64,000 nt of DNA, taken from the NCBI RefSeq assembly GCF_025558485.1, contig NZ_CP102930.1:2046001-2110000 (forward strand), in the 5' to 3' direction. The notes under the pieces were generated by a model. The model made no database searches, was not told where the DNA came from, and saw nothing but the letters and a program-made list of their open reading frames with translations. The position numbers and the translations under genes were made by a program. The stretch comes from Bdellovibrio bacteriovorus. GTDB taxonomy: Bacteria > Bdellovibrionota > Bdellovibrionia > Bdellovibrionales > Bdellovibrionaceae. Numbering within the stretch: position 1 is the stretch's first letter; each line of letters opens with the position of its first letter. Of this stretch, positions 53,766 to 63,246 are shown one piece after another.

Positions 53766-54284
53766 GTGTCTATGAGTAGTGAACTAATCCGCGCCCGCGG
53801 AAAATCCCCGGTGATCGCAGAAAAAGTCTTTATTGCTGACAATGCTCGCATTATCGGTGACGTCGAAATTGGTGAAGGTTCTTCCATCTGGTACAATGTG
53901 GTGGTTCGCGGCGACGTGATGCCAATTCGTATTGGTAAGGAGGTCAATGTTCAGGACGGCAGTGTTGTGCACGGCACTTACGGTAAATGGGGCACAACGC
54001 TTCATGATCGCGTGACTATTGGGCATTTGGTGATGCTGCATGGTTGTGAAATTGGTCGAGGCACACTGGTGGGAATGGGCTCTATTGTGATGGATGGCTG
54101 CAAGGTCGGCGAGCACTGTCTGATTGGTGCAGGCACCTTGCTGGTCGAGGGGACTGAAATTCCGCCACGCAGTCTGGTGGTCGGACGTCCGGGTAAAGTG
54201 AAGCGATCTCTGACGGATGAAGAGGTCGCGTTGCTTGAAAAATCAGCGGATAATTATCTGCTGTATAAAACCTGGTACGAATAA
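53766..54284 (+). CDS. Gamma-class carbonic anhydrase-like hexapeptide protein
   Basis: A 172-aa left-handed beta-helix protein with many [LIV]G-x4 hexapeptide repeats (NARIIGDVEIGEGSSIWYNVVVRGD, RIGKEVNVQDGSVVHG). Metal-binding His are in the IGH...LHGC pattern of the gamma-CA family. The C-terminal helix is present. GAGGT precedes the ATG. It is 77 bp ahead of guaB. Enzyme activity in this family is variable. Confidence 0.86.
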   Translation: MSMSSELIRARGKSPVIAEKVFIADNARIIGDVEIGEGSSIWYNVVVRGDVMPIRIGKEVNVQDGSVVHGTYGKWGTTLHDRVTIGHLVMLHGCEIGRGTLVGMGSIVMDGCKVGEHCLIGAGTLLVEGTEIPPRSLVVGRPGKVKRSLTDEEVALLEKSADNYLLYKTWYE

Positions 54285-54361
54285 TTTATTGTCCCGGTTT
54301 TGCTTGAACTGACGGGGATTTCCGCTCAAAATAACAAAAACCTGCCTCTAGGAGCTTTGTT

Positions 54362-55825
54362 ATGGATCGTGAAGTCCCTTACGCATTGACGTTCGACGAT
54401 ATTCTTCTTCTTCCTCAATATTCTGAGATCACTCCCACGGATGTGGTGCCTCGCTCAGTGTTTGCCCGCGGCAAATATCTTAATACGCCGATTATATCAG
54501 CGGCGATGGATACAGTGACAGAAAATCGCATAGCGCGAGTCATGGCTCAGCACGGTGGTCTGGGTATTATTCACAAAAATCTGGATATCGACAAACAGGC
54601 TCTGGAAGTCGAAAAAGTAAAAAAATACGAAAGTGGCATGATCATGGACCCGATCACCTTGGGACCGGATCATCTGGTCGAGGAAGCTGTGGCTTTGATG
54701 GAAAAGTATTCCATCAGCGGTGTTCCGGTGACCGTCAATGGCGAGTTGGTGGGGATTTTAACCAACCGCGATTTGCGCTTTGAAGAAAACTTCAATCAGC
54801 CCATTAGAAATCTGATGACCAGGGAAAATCTGGTCACAGCAAAAATGGGAACCACTTTGGATGAAGCAAAAAAAATTCTGCAAAAGCATCGCATTGAAAA
54901 ACTGCCGGTGGTGGATTCCAAGGGAAAACTAAAAGGTCTGATCACGATCAAGGATATTGAAAAAGCCAAGAACTATCCTCAAGCCACCAAGGACGAACAC
55001 GGTCGTTTGTTTGTCGGTGCAGCGGTGGGCGTGGGGCCGGATTCCCGTGATCGTGTGGAGGCTTTGGTGGCCGCGGACGTGGATGTGCTGTGTGTGGATA
55101 CGGCTCACGGTCATTCCAAAAATGTCATTGAGATGGTGAAGTATATTGCGCAGAAGCACAAAAATGTGATTGTCGTGGCCGGAAATGTTGTGACCGCGGA
55201 CGGCACACAAGCCCTGCTGGATGCCGGAGCTGAAGTCGTAAAGGTCGGCGTGGGGCCGGGCAGTATCTGCACGACCCGTGTTGTGGCTGGCGTGGGTATG
55301 CCGCAGATTTCTGCAGTTGTGGAATGTGCGAAGGTTGCGCGTGCGCGCGGAAAAACCATTATTGCAGATGGCGGTATTAAATTCTCTGGTGATATCACCA
55401 AGGCGCTGGCTTTGGGGGCAAACTCAGTGATGATTGGAAATCTGCTGGCTGGTGCAGAGGAATCCCCGGGGGAAACAATTTTATTCCAGGGCCGTACTTA
55501 CAAGGTCTATCGCGGCATGGGAAGTCTGGGTGCAATGTCCAAGGGCTCCAAGGATCGCTACGGGCAGATGGATGTGGAAGAAAATGACAAGCTGGTGCCG
55601 GAAGGTATTGAAGGAAAAGTGGCCTACAAGGGCTCTGCTTCAGGTGTGATTCATCAATTGGTGGGTGGCTTGAAATCCGGTATGGGTTATGTGGGCGCGC
55701 GCAATATCGACGAACTGCAAAGCAAGGCAAAATTCGTGCGAATTTCCGCGATGGGCCTGCGTGAATCACATGTGCATGACGTGAGTATCACCAAAGAAGC
55801 TCCTAACTACAGAATCGAGTCTTAA
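54362..55825 (+). CDS. guaB: IMP dehydrogenase
   Basis: A 487-aa enzyme that oxidises IMP to XMP, the first dedicated step of GMP synthesis. The catalytic TIM barrel has active-site Cys303 in GPGSICTTR, and two CBS domains are inserted at about 95-205 ([10 protein letters not shown]...[21 protein letters not shown] and ...[23 protein letters not shown]). AGGAG precedes the ATG. guaA follows after three bases, so the two GMP genes form one operon. Confidence 0.97.
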   Translation: MDREVPYALTFDDILLLPQYSEITPTDVVPRSVFARGKYLNTPIISAAMDTVTENRIARVMAQHGGLGIIHKNLDIDKQALEVEKVKKYESGMIMDPITLGPDHLVEEAVALMEKYSISGVPVTVNGELVGILTNRDLRFEENFNQPIRNLMTRENLVTAKMGTTLDEAKKILQKHRIEKLPVVDSKGKLKGLITIKDIEKAKNYPQATKDEHGRLFVGAAVGVGPDSRDRVEALVAADVDVLCVDTAHGHSKNVIEMVKYIAQKHKNVIVVAGNVVTADGTQALLDAGAEVVKVGVGPGSICTTRVVAGVGMPQISAVVECAKVARARGKTIIADGGIKFSGDITKALALGANSVMIGNLLAGAEESPGETILFQGRTYKVYRGMGSLGAMSKGSKDRYGQMDVEENDKLVPEGIEGKVAYKGSASGVIHQLVGGLKSGMGYVGARNIDELQSKAKFVRISAMGLRESHVHDVSITKEAPNYRIES

Positions 55826-55828
55826 GCT

Positions 55829-57349
55829 ATGCGTGGTTTTGTTATTCTTGATTTCGGTTCGCAGTTCACGCAATTGATTGCCCGTCGTCTTCGCGAACTG
55901 GGTTTTTATTCAGAGATTCATTCTTTTGAATATCCTGCGGCGGAAATCCGCAAAAAAAATCCGTATGGCATTATTCTTAGTGGCGGTCCAAATTCAGTTT
56001 ATGAAAAAGGTTCTCCGCAAAGAGATGTCACTGAGCTTCGTAACATAAGTCCTGTGATGGGTGTTTGTTATGGTATGCAGCTGCTGACTCATCAATTGGG
56101 TGGAAAAGTGGCGAAGGCTGAACATCGCGAGTACGGATTAAATTATGTAACATGGTCTAGTCCTGTTCCGGGCGTGCCGCAAAAACAAAAAGTGTGGATG
56201 AGCCACGGTGATGTGGTGGAAAAAGTTCCAGAAGGATTTTCCATTATTGGGATGTCTGACGGAAATCATCCGGCGGCTATGCAGGGGCCGGGGGTTTTGG
56301 CTGTGCAGTTCCATCCAGAGGTGGCGCACACGGATCACGGTGTGGATCTGCTAAAGTATTTTGCTTCGGGAATGTGTCAGGCTCAGGCGGATTGGGATGC
56401 TCCTCATATCAAGGACATGCTGATTAGGGATGCGCAGGAAAAAGTTGGGCCGACGGATCATGTGCTTGTGGGACTTAGTGGTGGGGTTGATTCCACAGTG
56501 GTGGCGACACTTCTGACGAAGGCTTTGGGAGCTGAACGTGTTCACTGTGTGTTTGTGGATAATGGCCTGCTTCGCAAGAACGAATTTGAAAATGTTCTGG
56601 AATCCTATCGTCGTATTGGCTTGAATGTGAAGGGTGTGGATGCTTCGGAAGAATTCCTGTCCGAACTGAAGGGTAAGTCAGATCCAGAGGAAAAACGCAA
56701 AACCATCGGACGTGTTTTTATCGAAATCTTTGATAAAAGCTATGATCACAAGCTTCCGATCAAATGGCTAGCGCAAGGGACATTGTATCCGGATGTGATT
56801 GAAAGTGTGTCGTCAGTTGGCGGCAGCGTAACTATTAAATCGCATCACAATGTGGGTGGTTTGCCGGAAAAAATGAAGTTGGGTCTGGTTGAACCTGTGC
56901 GCGAATTGTTTAAAGATGAAGTGCGTGCATTGGGGGCCCAGTTGGGTTTGCCTGCGGAAATGCTGTGGCGTCATCCATTCCCGGGGCCGGGATTGGCAAT
57001 TCGAGTTTTAGGTGAAGTCACGAAAGAAAAGCTGCAAATTCTTAAAGAAGCGGATGAGGTTTATATTTCAGAGCTTCGTCGTCGCGGACTTTATGAAAAA
57101 ATCTGGCAGGCCTTCTGTGTGTTATTGCCGGTAAAGACTGTGGGAGTGCAAGGGGATTCCCGAACCTATGATCACGTGCTGGCCCTGCGAGCCGTGACAT
57201 CAAGTGATGGAATGACCGCAGACTGGTATCCATTCGATTTTGAATTCCTGCGCGAAGTTTCAAATCTGATCACCAACAAAGTCAAAGGCGTCAACCGCGT
57301 CGTATATGACATAACCAGCAAACCCCCCGGCACCATAGAATGGGAATAA
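55829..57349 (+). CDS. guaA: GMP synthase (glutamine-hydrolysing)
   Basis: A 506-aa enzyme that aminates XMP to GMP. The N-terminal glutamine amidotransferase has Cys80 (GVCYGMQLL) and the His and Glu pair in FHPEVAHT. The ATP-pyrophosphatase domain has the P-loop SGGVDST, and the C-terminal dimerisation domain ends ITSKPPGTIEWE. The weak ribosome site and the three-base spacing suggest coupling with guaB. A long hairpin element begins three bases after the stop. Confidence 0.97.
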   Translation: MRGFVILDFGSQFTQLIARRLRELGFYSEIHSFEYPAAEIRKKNPYGIILSGGPNSVYEKGSPQRDVTELRNISPVMGVCYGMQLLTHQLGGKVAKAEHREYGLNYVTWSSPVPGVPQKQKVWMSHGDVVEKVPEGFSIIGMSDGNHPAAMQGPGVLAVQFHPEVAHTDHGVDLLKYFASGMCQAQADWDAPHIKDMLIRDAQEKVGPTDHVLVGLSGGVDSTVVATLLTKALGAERVHCVFVDNGLLRKNEFENVLESYRRIGLNVKGVDASEEFLSELKGKSDPEEKRKTIGRVFIEIFDKSYDHKLPIKWLAQGTLYPDVIESVSSVGGSVTIKSHHNVGGLPEKMKLGLVEPVRELFKDEVRALGAQLGLPAEMLWRHPFPGPGLAIRVLGEVTKEKLQILKEADEVYISELRRRGLYEKIWQAFCVLLPVKTVGVQGDSRTYDHVLALRAVTSSDGMTADWYPFDFEFLREVSNLITNKVKGVNRVVYDITSKPPGTIEWE

Positions 57350-57351
57350 CC

Positions 57352-57426
57352 AAAAGGTACCTGCTTACTTTTGCAGAAGCAGCACGTTAGGCGCAGCGCT
57401 TCTGCAAAAGTAAGCAGGTACCTTTT
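57352..57426 (+). repeat. 3' hairpin element, family member 2 (after guaA)
   Basis: A perfect 29-bp inverted repeat, arms 57352-57380 and 57398-57426, beginning AAAAGGTACCTGCTTAC. The 17-base loop contains CGTTAGGCGCAG. T-rich sequence (TTTTTTTG) follows, so it can act as the guaA terminator. Relative to the element at 41767 (read on the minus strand), the GGTAC and CTTACTTTTG blocks and the loop are conserved while the intervening stem bases differ but remain paired. Confidence 0.88.
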
Positions 57427-57488
57427 TTTGTTTTTAATGATGGTTCTGTAACTGCTTTTGGGGATGGGGCTTTGTTAGCCTTGTTGGG

Positions 57489-58457
57489 ATGAAAACAAAA
57501 GCACTTCAAAAATTTTCCAAGGGTCTTACATTATTGATTGTTCTTTCCTGTGTTGCGGCTTTGGCGGCGGCGGGGCAGATTCTTTTTGAAAGCTCGGGCA
57601 TTTCCAGTTTCAAGTTGAAGCAGACAGAACAGGGGATGCGGGTGATTCAGCGATCCTCGCAGGATTATCAGACTTACCGTCGCTTTACGGAAGAAGGTGG
57701 CGACGAGCTATTCCTGGTTTCCAGTGCCAAAACAACCGAGCAGTATCTGGATGCTGAAGGAATCTCCGGCAGTGTTTCCTGGAGCGTGCGCAAAGGGGAT
57801 CGTTTGCAACAGGTGCTTTGGGGAAAAACCGAAACCGTGACCGAGCTGAATGTTCATGACAGCTATCCCGTGCTGGTTTCCGGTCAGCAGGGGTGTTGTG
57901 CCGAGATGACAGGCTATCGCCTGTTTAATTTGGAAACCGGGCGATTGCTGCTGTCGTTTAATGATTTCAACTATCGCGAGAAAGTGACGCAGCCATTTTC
58001 TTTGGAGGTTCCTAATTCCCCAATGGCGATTCGCTATCTGGGAGTTCTTTCTCAGGACAGCACCCGGGACCGTGACTTTGTCGATCCCACACCAGGAAAG
58101 CAGCCCGCATTGTTGATCAAATATGCCAACGAAATGCTTCGCCAGAAGTTGCAAGTTGATATGGAAGTTAAAGAAACCTATGCCGCCAGCGTATTAGAAG
58201 TGCGCTTGGAAAAAGACCCGGCCGCTCCGAACAGTGATAAAATCGAGTTCCGCGGGGATCAGGTCACCTTATGGAATGTCGATGGAACAACGGAGCCAGC
58301 ACAAGTTTCCGGAGTTTTATTGAAAATCGTCGTGGATGCGGGTCTGGGTCAGAAAGTCATCAAAATTCCTGTGAAAAATGACCGATTGGACCTGAATTCG
58401 GCGCAAATTCCTGAGGGAGTTTCTATTCACCCGATCGTTCAGCTCCGCGTCCTGTAA
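57489..58457 (+). CDS. Membrane-anchored hypothetical protein
   Basis: A 322-aa protein with an N-terminal signal or anchor segment (about 10-32) and a large beta-rich extracytoplasmic domain with one CC pair (GQQGCCAEMTGY). I recognise no family. The ribosome site is weak. It stands between the guaA element and dnaE. Confidence 0.65.
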   Translation: MKTKALQKFSKGLTLLIVLSCVAALAAAGQILFESSGISSFKLKQTEQGMRVIQRSSQDYQTYRRFTEEGGDELFLVSSAKTTEQYLDAEGISGSVSWSVRKGDRLQQVLWGKTETVTELNVHDSYPVLVSGQQGCCAEMTGYRLFNLETGRLLLSFNDFNYREKVTQPFSLEVPNSPMAIRYLGVLSQDSTRDRDFVDPTPGKQPALLIKYANEMLRQKLQVDMEVKETYAASVLEVRLEKDPAAPNSDKIEFRGDQVTLWNVDGTTEPAQVSGVLLKIVVDAGLGQKVIKIPVKNDRLDLNSAQIPEGVSIHPIVQLRVL

Positions 58458-58483
58458 CGCAGCGTGAAAGTTGCGCCGGAATA

Positions 58484-58510
58484 CCCCCTTTTATTGAATC
58501 AAAAAGGGGG
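58484..58510 (+). promoter_or_regulatory. Hairpin masking the purine-rich sequence ahead of dnaE
   Basis: CCCCCTTTT (58484-58492) pairs perfectly with AAAAGGGGG (58502-58510) around a nine-base loop. The right arm is the only strong ribosome-binding-type sequence before dnaE, and no T-run follows, so this is not a terminator. Folding would hide the site and lower translation. Confidence 0.5.
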
Positions 58511-58517
58511 CTAAGAT

Positions 58518-58592
58518 ATGAAATTGTCATGTCTTTTGTTCATTTACACGTCCATTCAGAATATTCCCTTTTGGAAGCCGCTTGCCGGGTGA
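58518..58592 (+). other. Possible 24-codon leader ORF overlapping the dnaE start
   Basis: ATG at 58518 is seven bases after the AAGGGGG sequence, a better spacing than the dnaE ATG at 58529 has. It reads out of frame with dnaE and stops at 58590-58592, within dnaE. It could be a leader peptide whose translation controls dnaE, or chance. No peptide features support it. Confidence 0.3.
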
Positions 58593-61500
58593 AAGCCATT
58601 GCCAAAAAAGCAGCGGCGATGCAGATGCCGGCGGTGGCTCTTACAGATAACGGCAACATGTTCGGTGCCGTTGAATTCTTCTTTGCCTGTAAGGATAACA
58701 ACGTAAAACCAATTCTGGGCTTGGATGCATATATCGCTCCGGGATCACGTTTGGAGAAAAAACAGGATCGTGATCAAGTCAACTCCGGTCCCAAACGTTT
58801 GGTGTTGTTGGCGCAAAACAATGATGGCTATCGCAATCTGTGTAAACTTTCTTCGATTGGTTATCAGGAGGGTTTCTACTGGAAACCGCGTATCGATTAC
58901 GAAGTCATTCAGCAGTATAATGAAAACCTGATCTGTCTGACCGGGGGCTTGCGTGGTGAGGTGGCCGACACCTTCCTGCGTGAAGGTCCGGATGCCGCTT
59001 TGGCCAAGATTCGTCAGTTAAAGGAAATCTTCAACGATCGTTTGTATCTTGAGATGTGCCGCACAGGCGTTCCAGAGTGGGATCGTATCAATCCGTTCCT
59101 GCAAGAGGCGTCCAAGATTGTGGGCGTTCCTGTGGTGGCATCCAACGATGTTCACTATATGACTCAGGACGATCAGATGGCGCAGGAAGTTTTGATCTGT
59201 ATCGGATCGAATAAAACCCTGAGTGATGAATCCCGTTTCCGTTTGGGAACAGATGAGTTCTATCTAAAAAAGCCTGAACAAATGCTGGAGCTTTTCGCGG
59301 ATATTCCAGAGGCTGTTTCCAACACTTTGGAAATCGCAGAGCGCTGTGATGTGAAATTTAAACTGAAAGATGATCAGGGGAAGCCGATCTATCACCTTCC
59401 AACGTTCCCAACGGACGAGGGGCTGTCGTTAAAAGAGGATATCGCCCGCAAGGCCAAGGCCGGATTGTTGGTGCGCTTTGAAGAAGCAGCAGCTCGTGGC
59501 GAAACTGTGCCTGAAGAAAAGAAGCCCGAGTACGACAAGCGTCTGGAATATGAATTGGGCATTATCGACCGCATGGGCTTTAATGGTTACTTCCTGATCG
59601 TCCAGGACTTCATCAACTGGGCAAAAGCCAATGACATTCCTGTCGGTCCCGGGCGGGGATCTGGTGCGGGTTCTTTGGTCGCTTATGTTTTGCGTATTAC
59701 GGATCTTGATCCACTTCCAAATTTCCTTCTGTTCGAGCGTTTCCTGAATCCGGAACGTATTTCCATGCCCGACTTCGATATCGACTTCTGTCAGGACCGT
59801 CGTCAGGAAGTGATTCAGTATGTAACCCGCAAGTACGGTCAGGAGTCGGTTTCTCAGATTATCACCTATGGAAAATTACAAGCCCGTGCTGCGATCAAGG
59901 ACGTGGGGCGCGTTCTGGGGATGACCTTCCCGGAAGTCGATGCCGTGACGAAGCTGATTCCGGAAAAACTGGGTATCCACCTGAAAGAGGCCATGGAAAT
60001 GGAGCCTCGTATCGGTGAGATGATGGAAATGAATCCCACAGTAAACACACTGATGGATCTGGCGCAACGTGTGGAAGGAATGGTTCGCCATGCCGGTATC
60101 CACGCCGCCGGGGTGATCATCGCCGATGGTCAGTTGGTTCGTCATGCGCCACTTTATAAAGGCGCTGACGGCGAGCAGGTTGTTCAGTACGACATGAAGC
60201 ACGCCGAAAAAATCGGCCTGATCAAGTTCGACTTCCTGGGTTTGAAGACCCTGACCCACATCAATCACGCGCTGAAGCTGATTGTGAAAAATCGCGGCAA
60301 AAAAATCCTGTCGCAGATGATTCCCATGAACGACACGGCCACTTTCGAGATGATGTCCCGCGGGGACACGGCGGGGGTGTTCCAGTTCGAGGGTGAGGGC
60401 ATCACTGATGCCACCCGTAAAATACGACCTTCTTCATTTGCTGATATCACCGCGATCACTTCATTGTATCGTCCGGGTCCGATGGCGAATATTCCGGACT
60501 TTACCGATCGTAAGCACGGAAAAGCGCCGGTCGAATACCTGCTGGAAGACACCCGCGAAGTTCTGTCTGAGACCTACGGGATCATGGTCTATCAGGAACA
60601 GGTTATGGGTATCGCCTCTCGCATTGCCGGATATTCTCTGGGTGAAGCGGATATGCTTCGTCGTGCGATGGGTAAGAAGATTAAAGAGGAGATGGATCAG
60701 CACCGTGAGCGCTTCATGAAAGGGGCGATTGAACGGGGGCATGATAAACAGCGATCAAACGATCTGTTTGATCTGATGTATAAGTTTGCCGACTACGGAT
60801 TCAACAAATCCCATGCCGCTGCTTATTCCGTTGTTACATTGCAGACTGCCTGGTTGAAGTGTCATTACCCGGCGGAATTCTTTGCCGCTTTGTTAAGTAC
60901 GGAATTGTCGGACACAGACAAGATCGTAAAATACTCCAAAGATGCAACCAAGCGTGGTCTGATCGTGCGCTCGCCAAGCGTGAATTATTCAGATTACTTG
61001 TTCGACGTTCATGGTGACGAGATCTACTTCGGTCTGGGGGCGATCAAAGGTGTTGGTCAGAATGCGGTCGAGGCCATTATTGAGGCCCGCAACAATCTGC
61101 CGGATAAAAAGTTTACCTCTTTGGATGAATTCTTTAATTCCATCGACACCCGCCGTGTGAATAAAAAAGTGATTGAGTGTTTGATCAAGGCCGGGGCTTT
61201 TGATGGCTTTGAATCTCATCGTGCGCAACTGATCGCGGGTTATCAGAAGTATCTGGACCGGGCAATTGGTCTGCAAAAAGACCGTGAGCTGGGACAGTCT
61301 TCATTGTTTGATCTGGGGCCATCGACTGAAACCAAAGTGACTTTGGAGGATGTAAAACCCTGGGCACGAACAGCCTCTTTGACTTACGAAAAAGAGGTTC
61401 TGGGCTTTTATCTGAGTGATCATCCGTTGAAAGGTTTCGACACGCTTTCTGAGTTGTGGACAACCTGCAAAGTGATTGATTTGCCAGCGCAGATGCCAGC

Positions 61501-62068
61501 TCCGGGAAGTCCGGAGGCCGAAGCGCTGAAGGCGGCCAAAAAGGACTGGAAAAACCGTGATGCGGGTAAAAAACGTGTGGTGGTTGCCGGCCTTATCACG
61601 GAGCTGCGGGAACTTATCACGAAAAAAGGGACTCGTATGGCTTTCGGCAAGGTCGAGGACCTGACAGGAAGCTGTGAATTGGTGATCTTCCCGGATTCTT
61701 ATGCGCGTTTTGAGACGCAGCTGCGCGATGAACGACCGGTTCTGGTTGGCGGCGGCCTGGAGGTGGAGGAAGGATCGGCGAAAATCATGGTCGATACTGT
61801 GTCCCCACTGGAAGATATTCTTAAAAAAACCAAGCGAATGGTATTAAGATTGGATAAGATAAACCCTGATGACTATCCACGATTGCAGTCTTTGATGAAG
61901 GAGTTCCCGGGAACCACTTCGGTCAGTCTGGAAATCGAGATGGCCGAGCTGAATCGCCGTGTTTTAATGGAGATGGAAGAAGCTCAGGGAATCAGTGTGA
62001 ATAATGAATTCTTTGAAGGCGTTCATTCCCTGTTTGGAAGAACGGACTTTATTGAATTGAGGAGCTAG
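58529..62068 (+). CDS. dnaE: DNA polymerase III alpha subunit
   Basis: A 1179-aa replicative polymerase. The N-terminal PHP domain starts FVHLHVHSEYSLLEAACRV. The palm contains the catalytic PDFDIDF (Asp415, Asp417) preceded by GPGRGSGAGSLVAY. The tau-binding and OB-fold regions are in the C-terminal quarter, near the GLITELRELITKKGTRMAFGKVEDL OB strand. The start is fixed by the family N-terminus, although its own ribosome site is poorly spaced. It ends two bases before the next gene. Confidence 0.97.
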   Translation: MSFVHLHVHSEYSLLEAACRVKAIAKKAAAMQMPAVALTDNGNMFGAVEFFFACKDNNVKPILGLDAYIAPGSRLEKKQDRDQVNSGPKRLVLLAQNNDGYRNLCKLSSIGYQEGFYWKPRIDYEVIQQYNENLICLTGGLRGEVADTFLREGPDAALAKIRQLKEIFNDRLYLEMCRTGVPEWDRINPFLQEASKIVGVPVVASNDVHYMTQDDQMAQEVLICIGSNKTLSDESRFRLGTDEFYLKKPEQMLELFADIPEAVSNTLEIAERCDVKFKLKDDQGKPIYHLPTFPTDEGLSLKEDIARKAKAGLLVRFEEAAARGETVPEEKKPEYDKRLEYELGIIDRMGFNGYFLIVQDFINWAKANDIPVGPGRGSGAGSLVAYVLRITDLDPLPNFLLFERFLNPERISMPDFDIDFCQDRRQEVIQYVTRKYGQESVSQIITYGKLQARAAIKDVGRVLGMTFPEVDAVTKLIPEKLGIHLKEAMEMEPRIGEMMEMNPTVNTLMDLAQRVEGMVRHAGIHAAGVIIADGQLVRHAPLYKGADGEQVVQYDMKHAEKIGLIKFDFLGLKTLTHINHALKLIVKNRGKKILSQMIPMNDTATFEMMSRGDTAGVFQFEGEGITDATRKIRPSSFADITAITSLYRPGPMANIPDFTDRKHGKAPVEYLLEDTREVLSETYGIMVYQEQVMGIASRIAGYSLGEADMLRRAMGKKIKEEMDQHRERFMKGAIERGHDKQRSNDLFDLMYKFADYGFNKSHAAAYSVVTLQTAWLKCHYPAEFFAALLSTELSDTDKIVKYSKDATKRGLIVRSPSVNYSDYLFDVHGDEIYFGLGAIKGVGQNAVEAIIEARNNLPDKKFTSLDEFFNSIDTRRVNKKVIECLIKAGAFDGFESHRAQLIAGYQKYLDRAIGLQKDRELGQSSLFDLGPSTETKVTLEDVKPWARTASLTYEKEVLGFYLSDHPLKGFDTLSELWTTCKVIDLPAQMPAPGSPEAEALKAAKKDWKNRDAGKKRVVVAGLITELRELITKKGTRMAFGKVEDLTGSCELVIFPDSYARFETQLRDERPVLVGGGLEVEEGSAKIMVDTVSPLEDILKKTKRMVLRLDKINPDDYPRLQSLMKEFPGTTSVSLEIEMAELNRRVLMEMEEAQGISVNNEFFEGVHSLFGRTDFIELRS

Positions 62069-62070
62069 GA

Positions 62071-63246
62071 ATGCGTTTAGCAAGTGTAGTGGCAGCAGCA
62101 GGGATGATCTTCGCTTTGGGCTTCGGCGCAAAGGCACAGCAAACAGAGTTGGTGGACAGAACTTATTCCGGTGTTTCCAAGGAAACCAACCCTCAGCTTG
62201 CCAAGCGTGTGATTCAGGATGACGCTTTTCAAAAGATCTCTGAGGAAATCATTCAGGAGCTGATCGGTAACGATCGTTTCCTGAAAAACAAAACCCTGAT
62301 TCAGAATAAAATTATCCGCAATTCCGCACGCTATATTCCGTTTACAAAACCCTCGGCTCTGACTCAGGACGGGGAAGAATATAAAATGTCGGTGGCAATG
62401 AAGGTGTCTTTGAAGGATCTAAAACAGATGCTTCAGGATAATTCCCTGCTGAATGAAAACGATGCGGCACCGGTGGTGCTTCCCATGATCAGCTGGCAGG
62501 ACCGGGTTGAGGGGCGCAGCTATCGCTGGTGGTTGTCTTTGGACAAAGCACCAGCGGGCTTTCTGGTGAAAGAGGGCCGCGTGCTGGAAGAAGCCTTGCG
62601 CGGGGCTTTCCAGAAAAATAATTTTTATCTGATCAAACCTATTGAATCCGGTCTGGCGACAAATGTGCCGGCGGACTTCCAGAACGAAAAAGTCGGGGGC
62701 GAGGATGCTCAGTTCTTTGCTCAGTATTTCAATGCACCGGTCCTGGTGGATGGCCAGGTTAATCTGACCAAAGGGGAACGCAAAAACTACCGTATCGAGC
62801 TGCGTTTGACGGCTTTGCAGGTCAGCAATGGTCGTGCGATTGCCGATGTGTCCCGTCGTTTTGATACGGATGCGGGATCGTTTGAAAGTGCCGTGGATAA
62901 AAAGCTGCGAGAGGTTGTGGAAGGCACGGCAAATGATCTTGCAGCGCAGGTGATGGAGGCATGGCAAAGAGGTTCCGTGGGAACTTCTGTGATTCGTCTG
63001 ACCATCAAGGGCCGTCAAACTCTGCCTGTTTGGGAGGGTGTTAAGGAAAAGATCCGTTCACAGGTGACACAGGTGAAAAATATTCGGGAGCGTCTGGTGA
63101 GTGCGGATACGGTCAGTTTCGAGGTGGACACGTCTGTGCCGGCTGCGGAGCTAATTGGTAAACTGGAGGCTTTAGAGCTGGACGGCAAAAAGCTGTCGCG
63201 TGTTTCTGAGGGCCAGAATGAAATCGTTTTGAAATGGATGCAGTAA
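62071..63246 (+). CDS. Exported protein of unknown function, partner of a CsgG-like lipoprotein
   Basis: A 391-aa protein with a Sec signal peptide (cleavage near AKA-Q, residue 22) and an alpha/beta mature region; the long segment around 215-340 (VDGQVNLTKGERKNYRIELRLTALQ......VVEGTANDLAAQVMEAW) resembles the sequence style of outer-membrane assembly lipoproteins, but no family is certain. GAGGAG precedes the ATG. It overlaps the next gene by one base (TAATG), and together with it may form an outer-membrane or flagellum-associated complex. Confidence 0.65.
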   Translation: MRLASVVAAAGMIFALGFGAKAQQTELVDRTYSGVSKETNPQLAKRVIQDDAFQKISEEIIQELIGNDRFLKNKTLIQNKIIRNSARYIPFTKPSALTQDGEEYKMSVAMKVSLKDLKQMLQDNSLLNENDAAPVVLPMISWQDRVEGRSYRWWLSLDKAPAGFLVKEGRVLEEALRGAFQKNNFYLIKPIESGLATNVPADFQNEKVGGEDAQFFAQYFNAPVLVDGQVNLTKGERKNYRIELRLTALQVSNGRAIADVSRRFDTDAGSFESAVDKKLREVVEGTANDLAAQVMEAWQRGSVGTSVIRLTIKGRQTLPVWEGVKEKIRSQVTQVKNIRERLVSADTVSFEVDTSVPAAELIGKLEALELDGKKLSRVSEGQNEIVLKWMQ

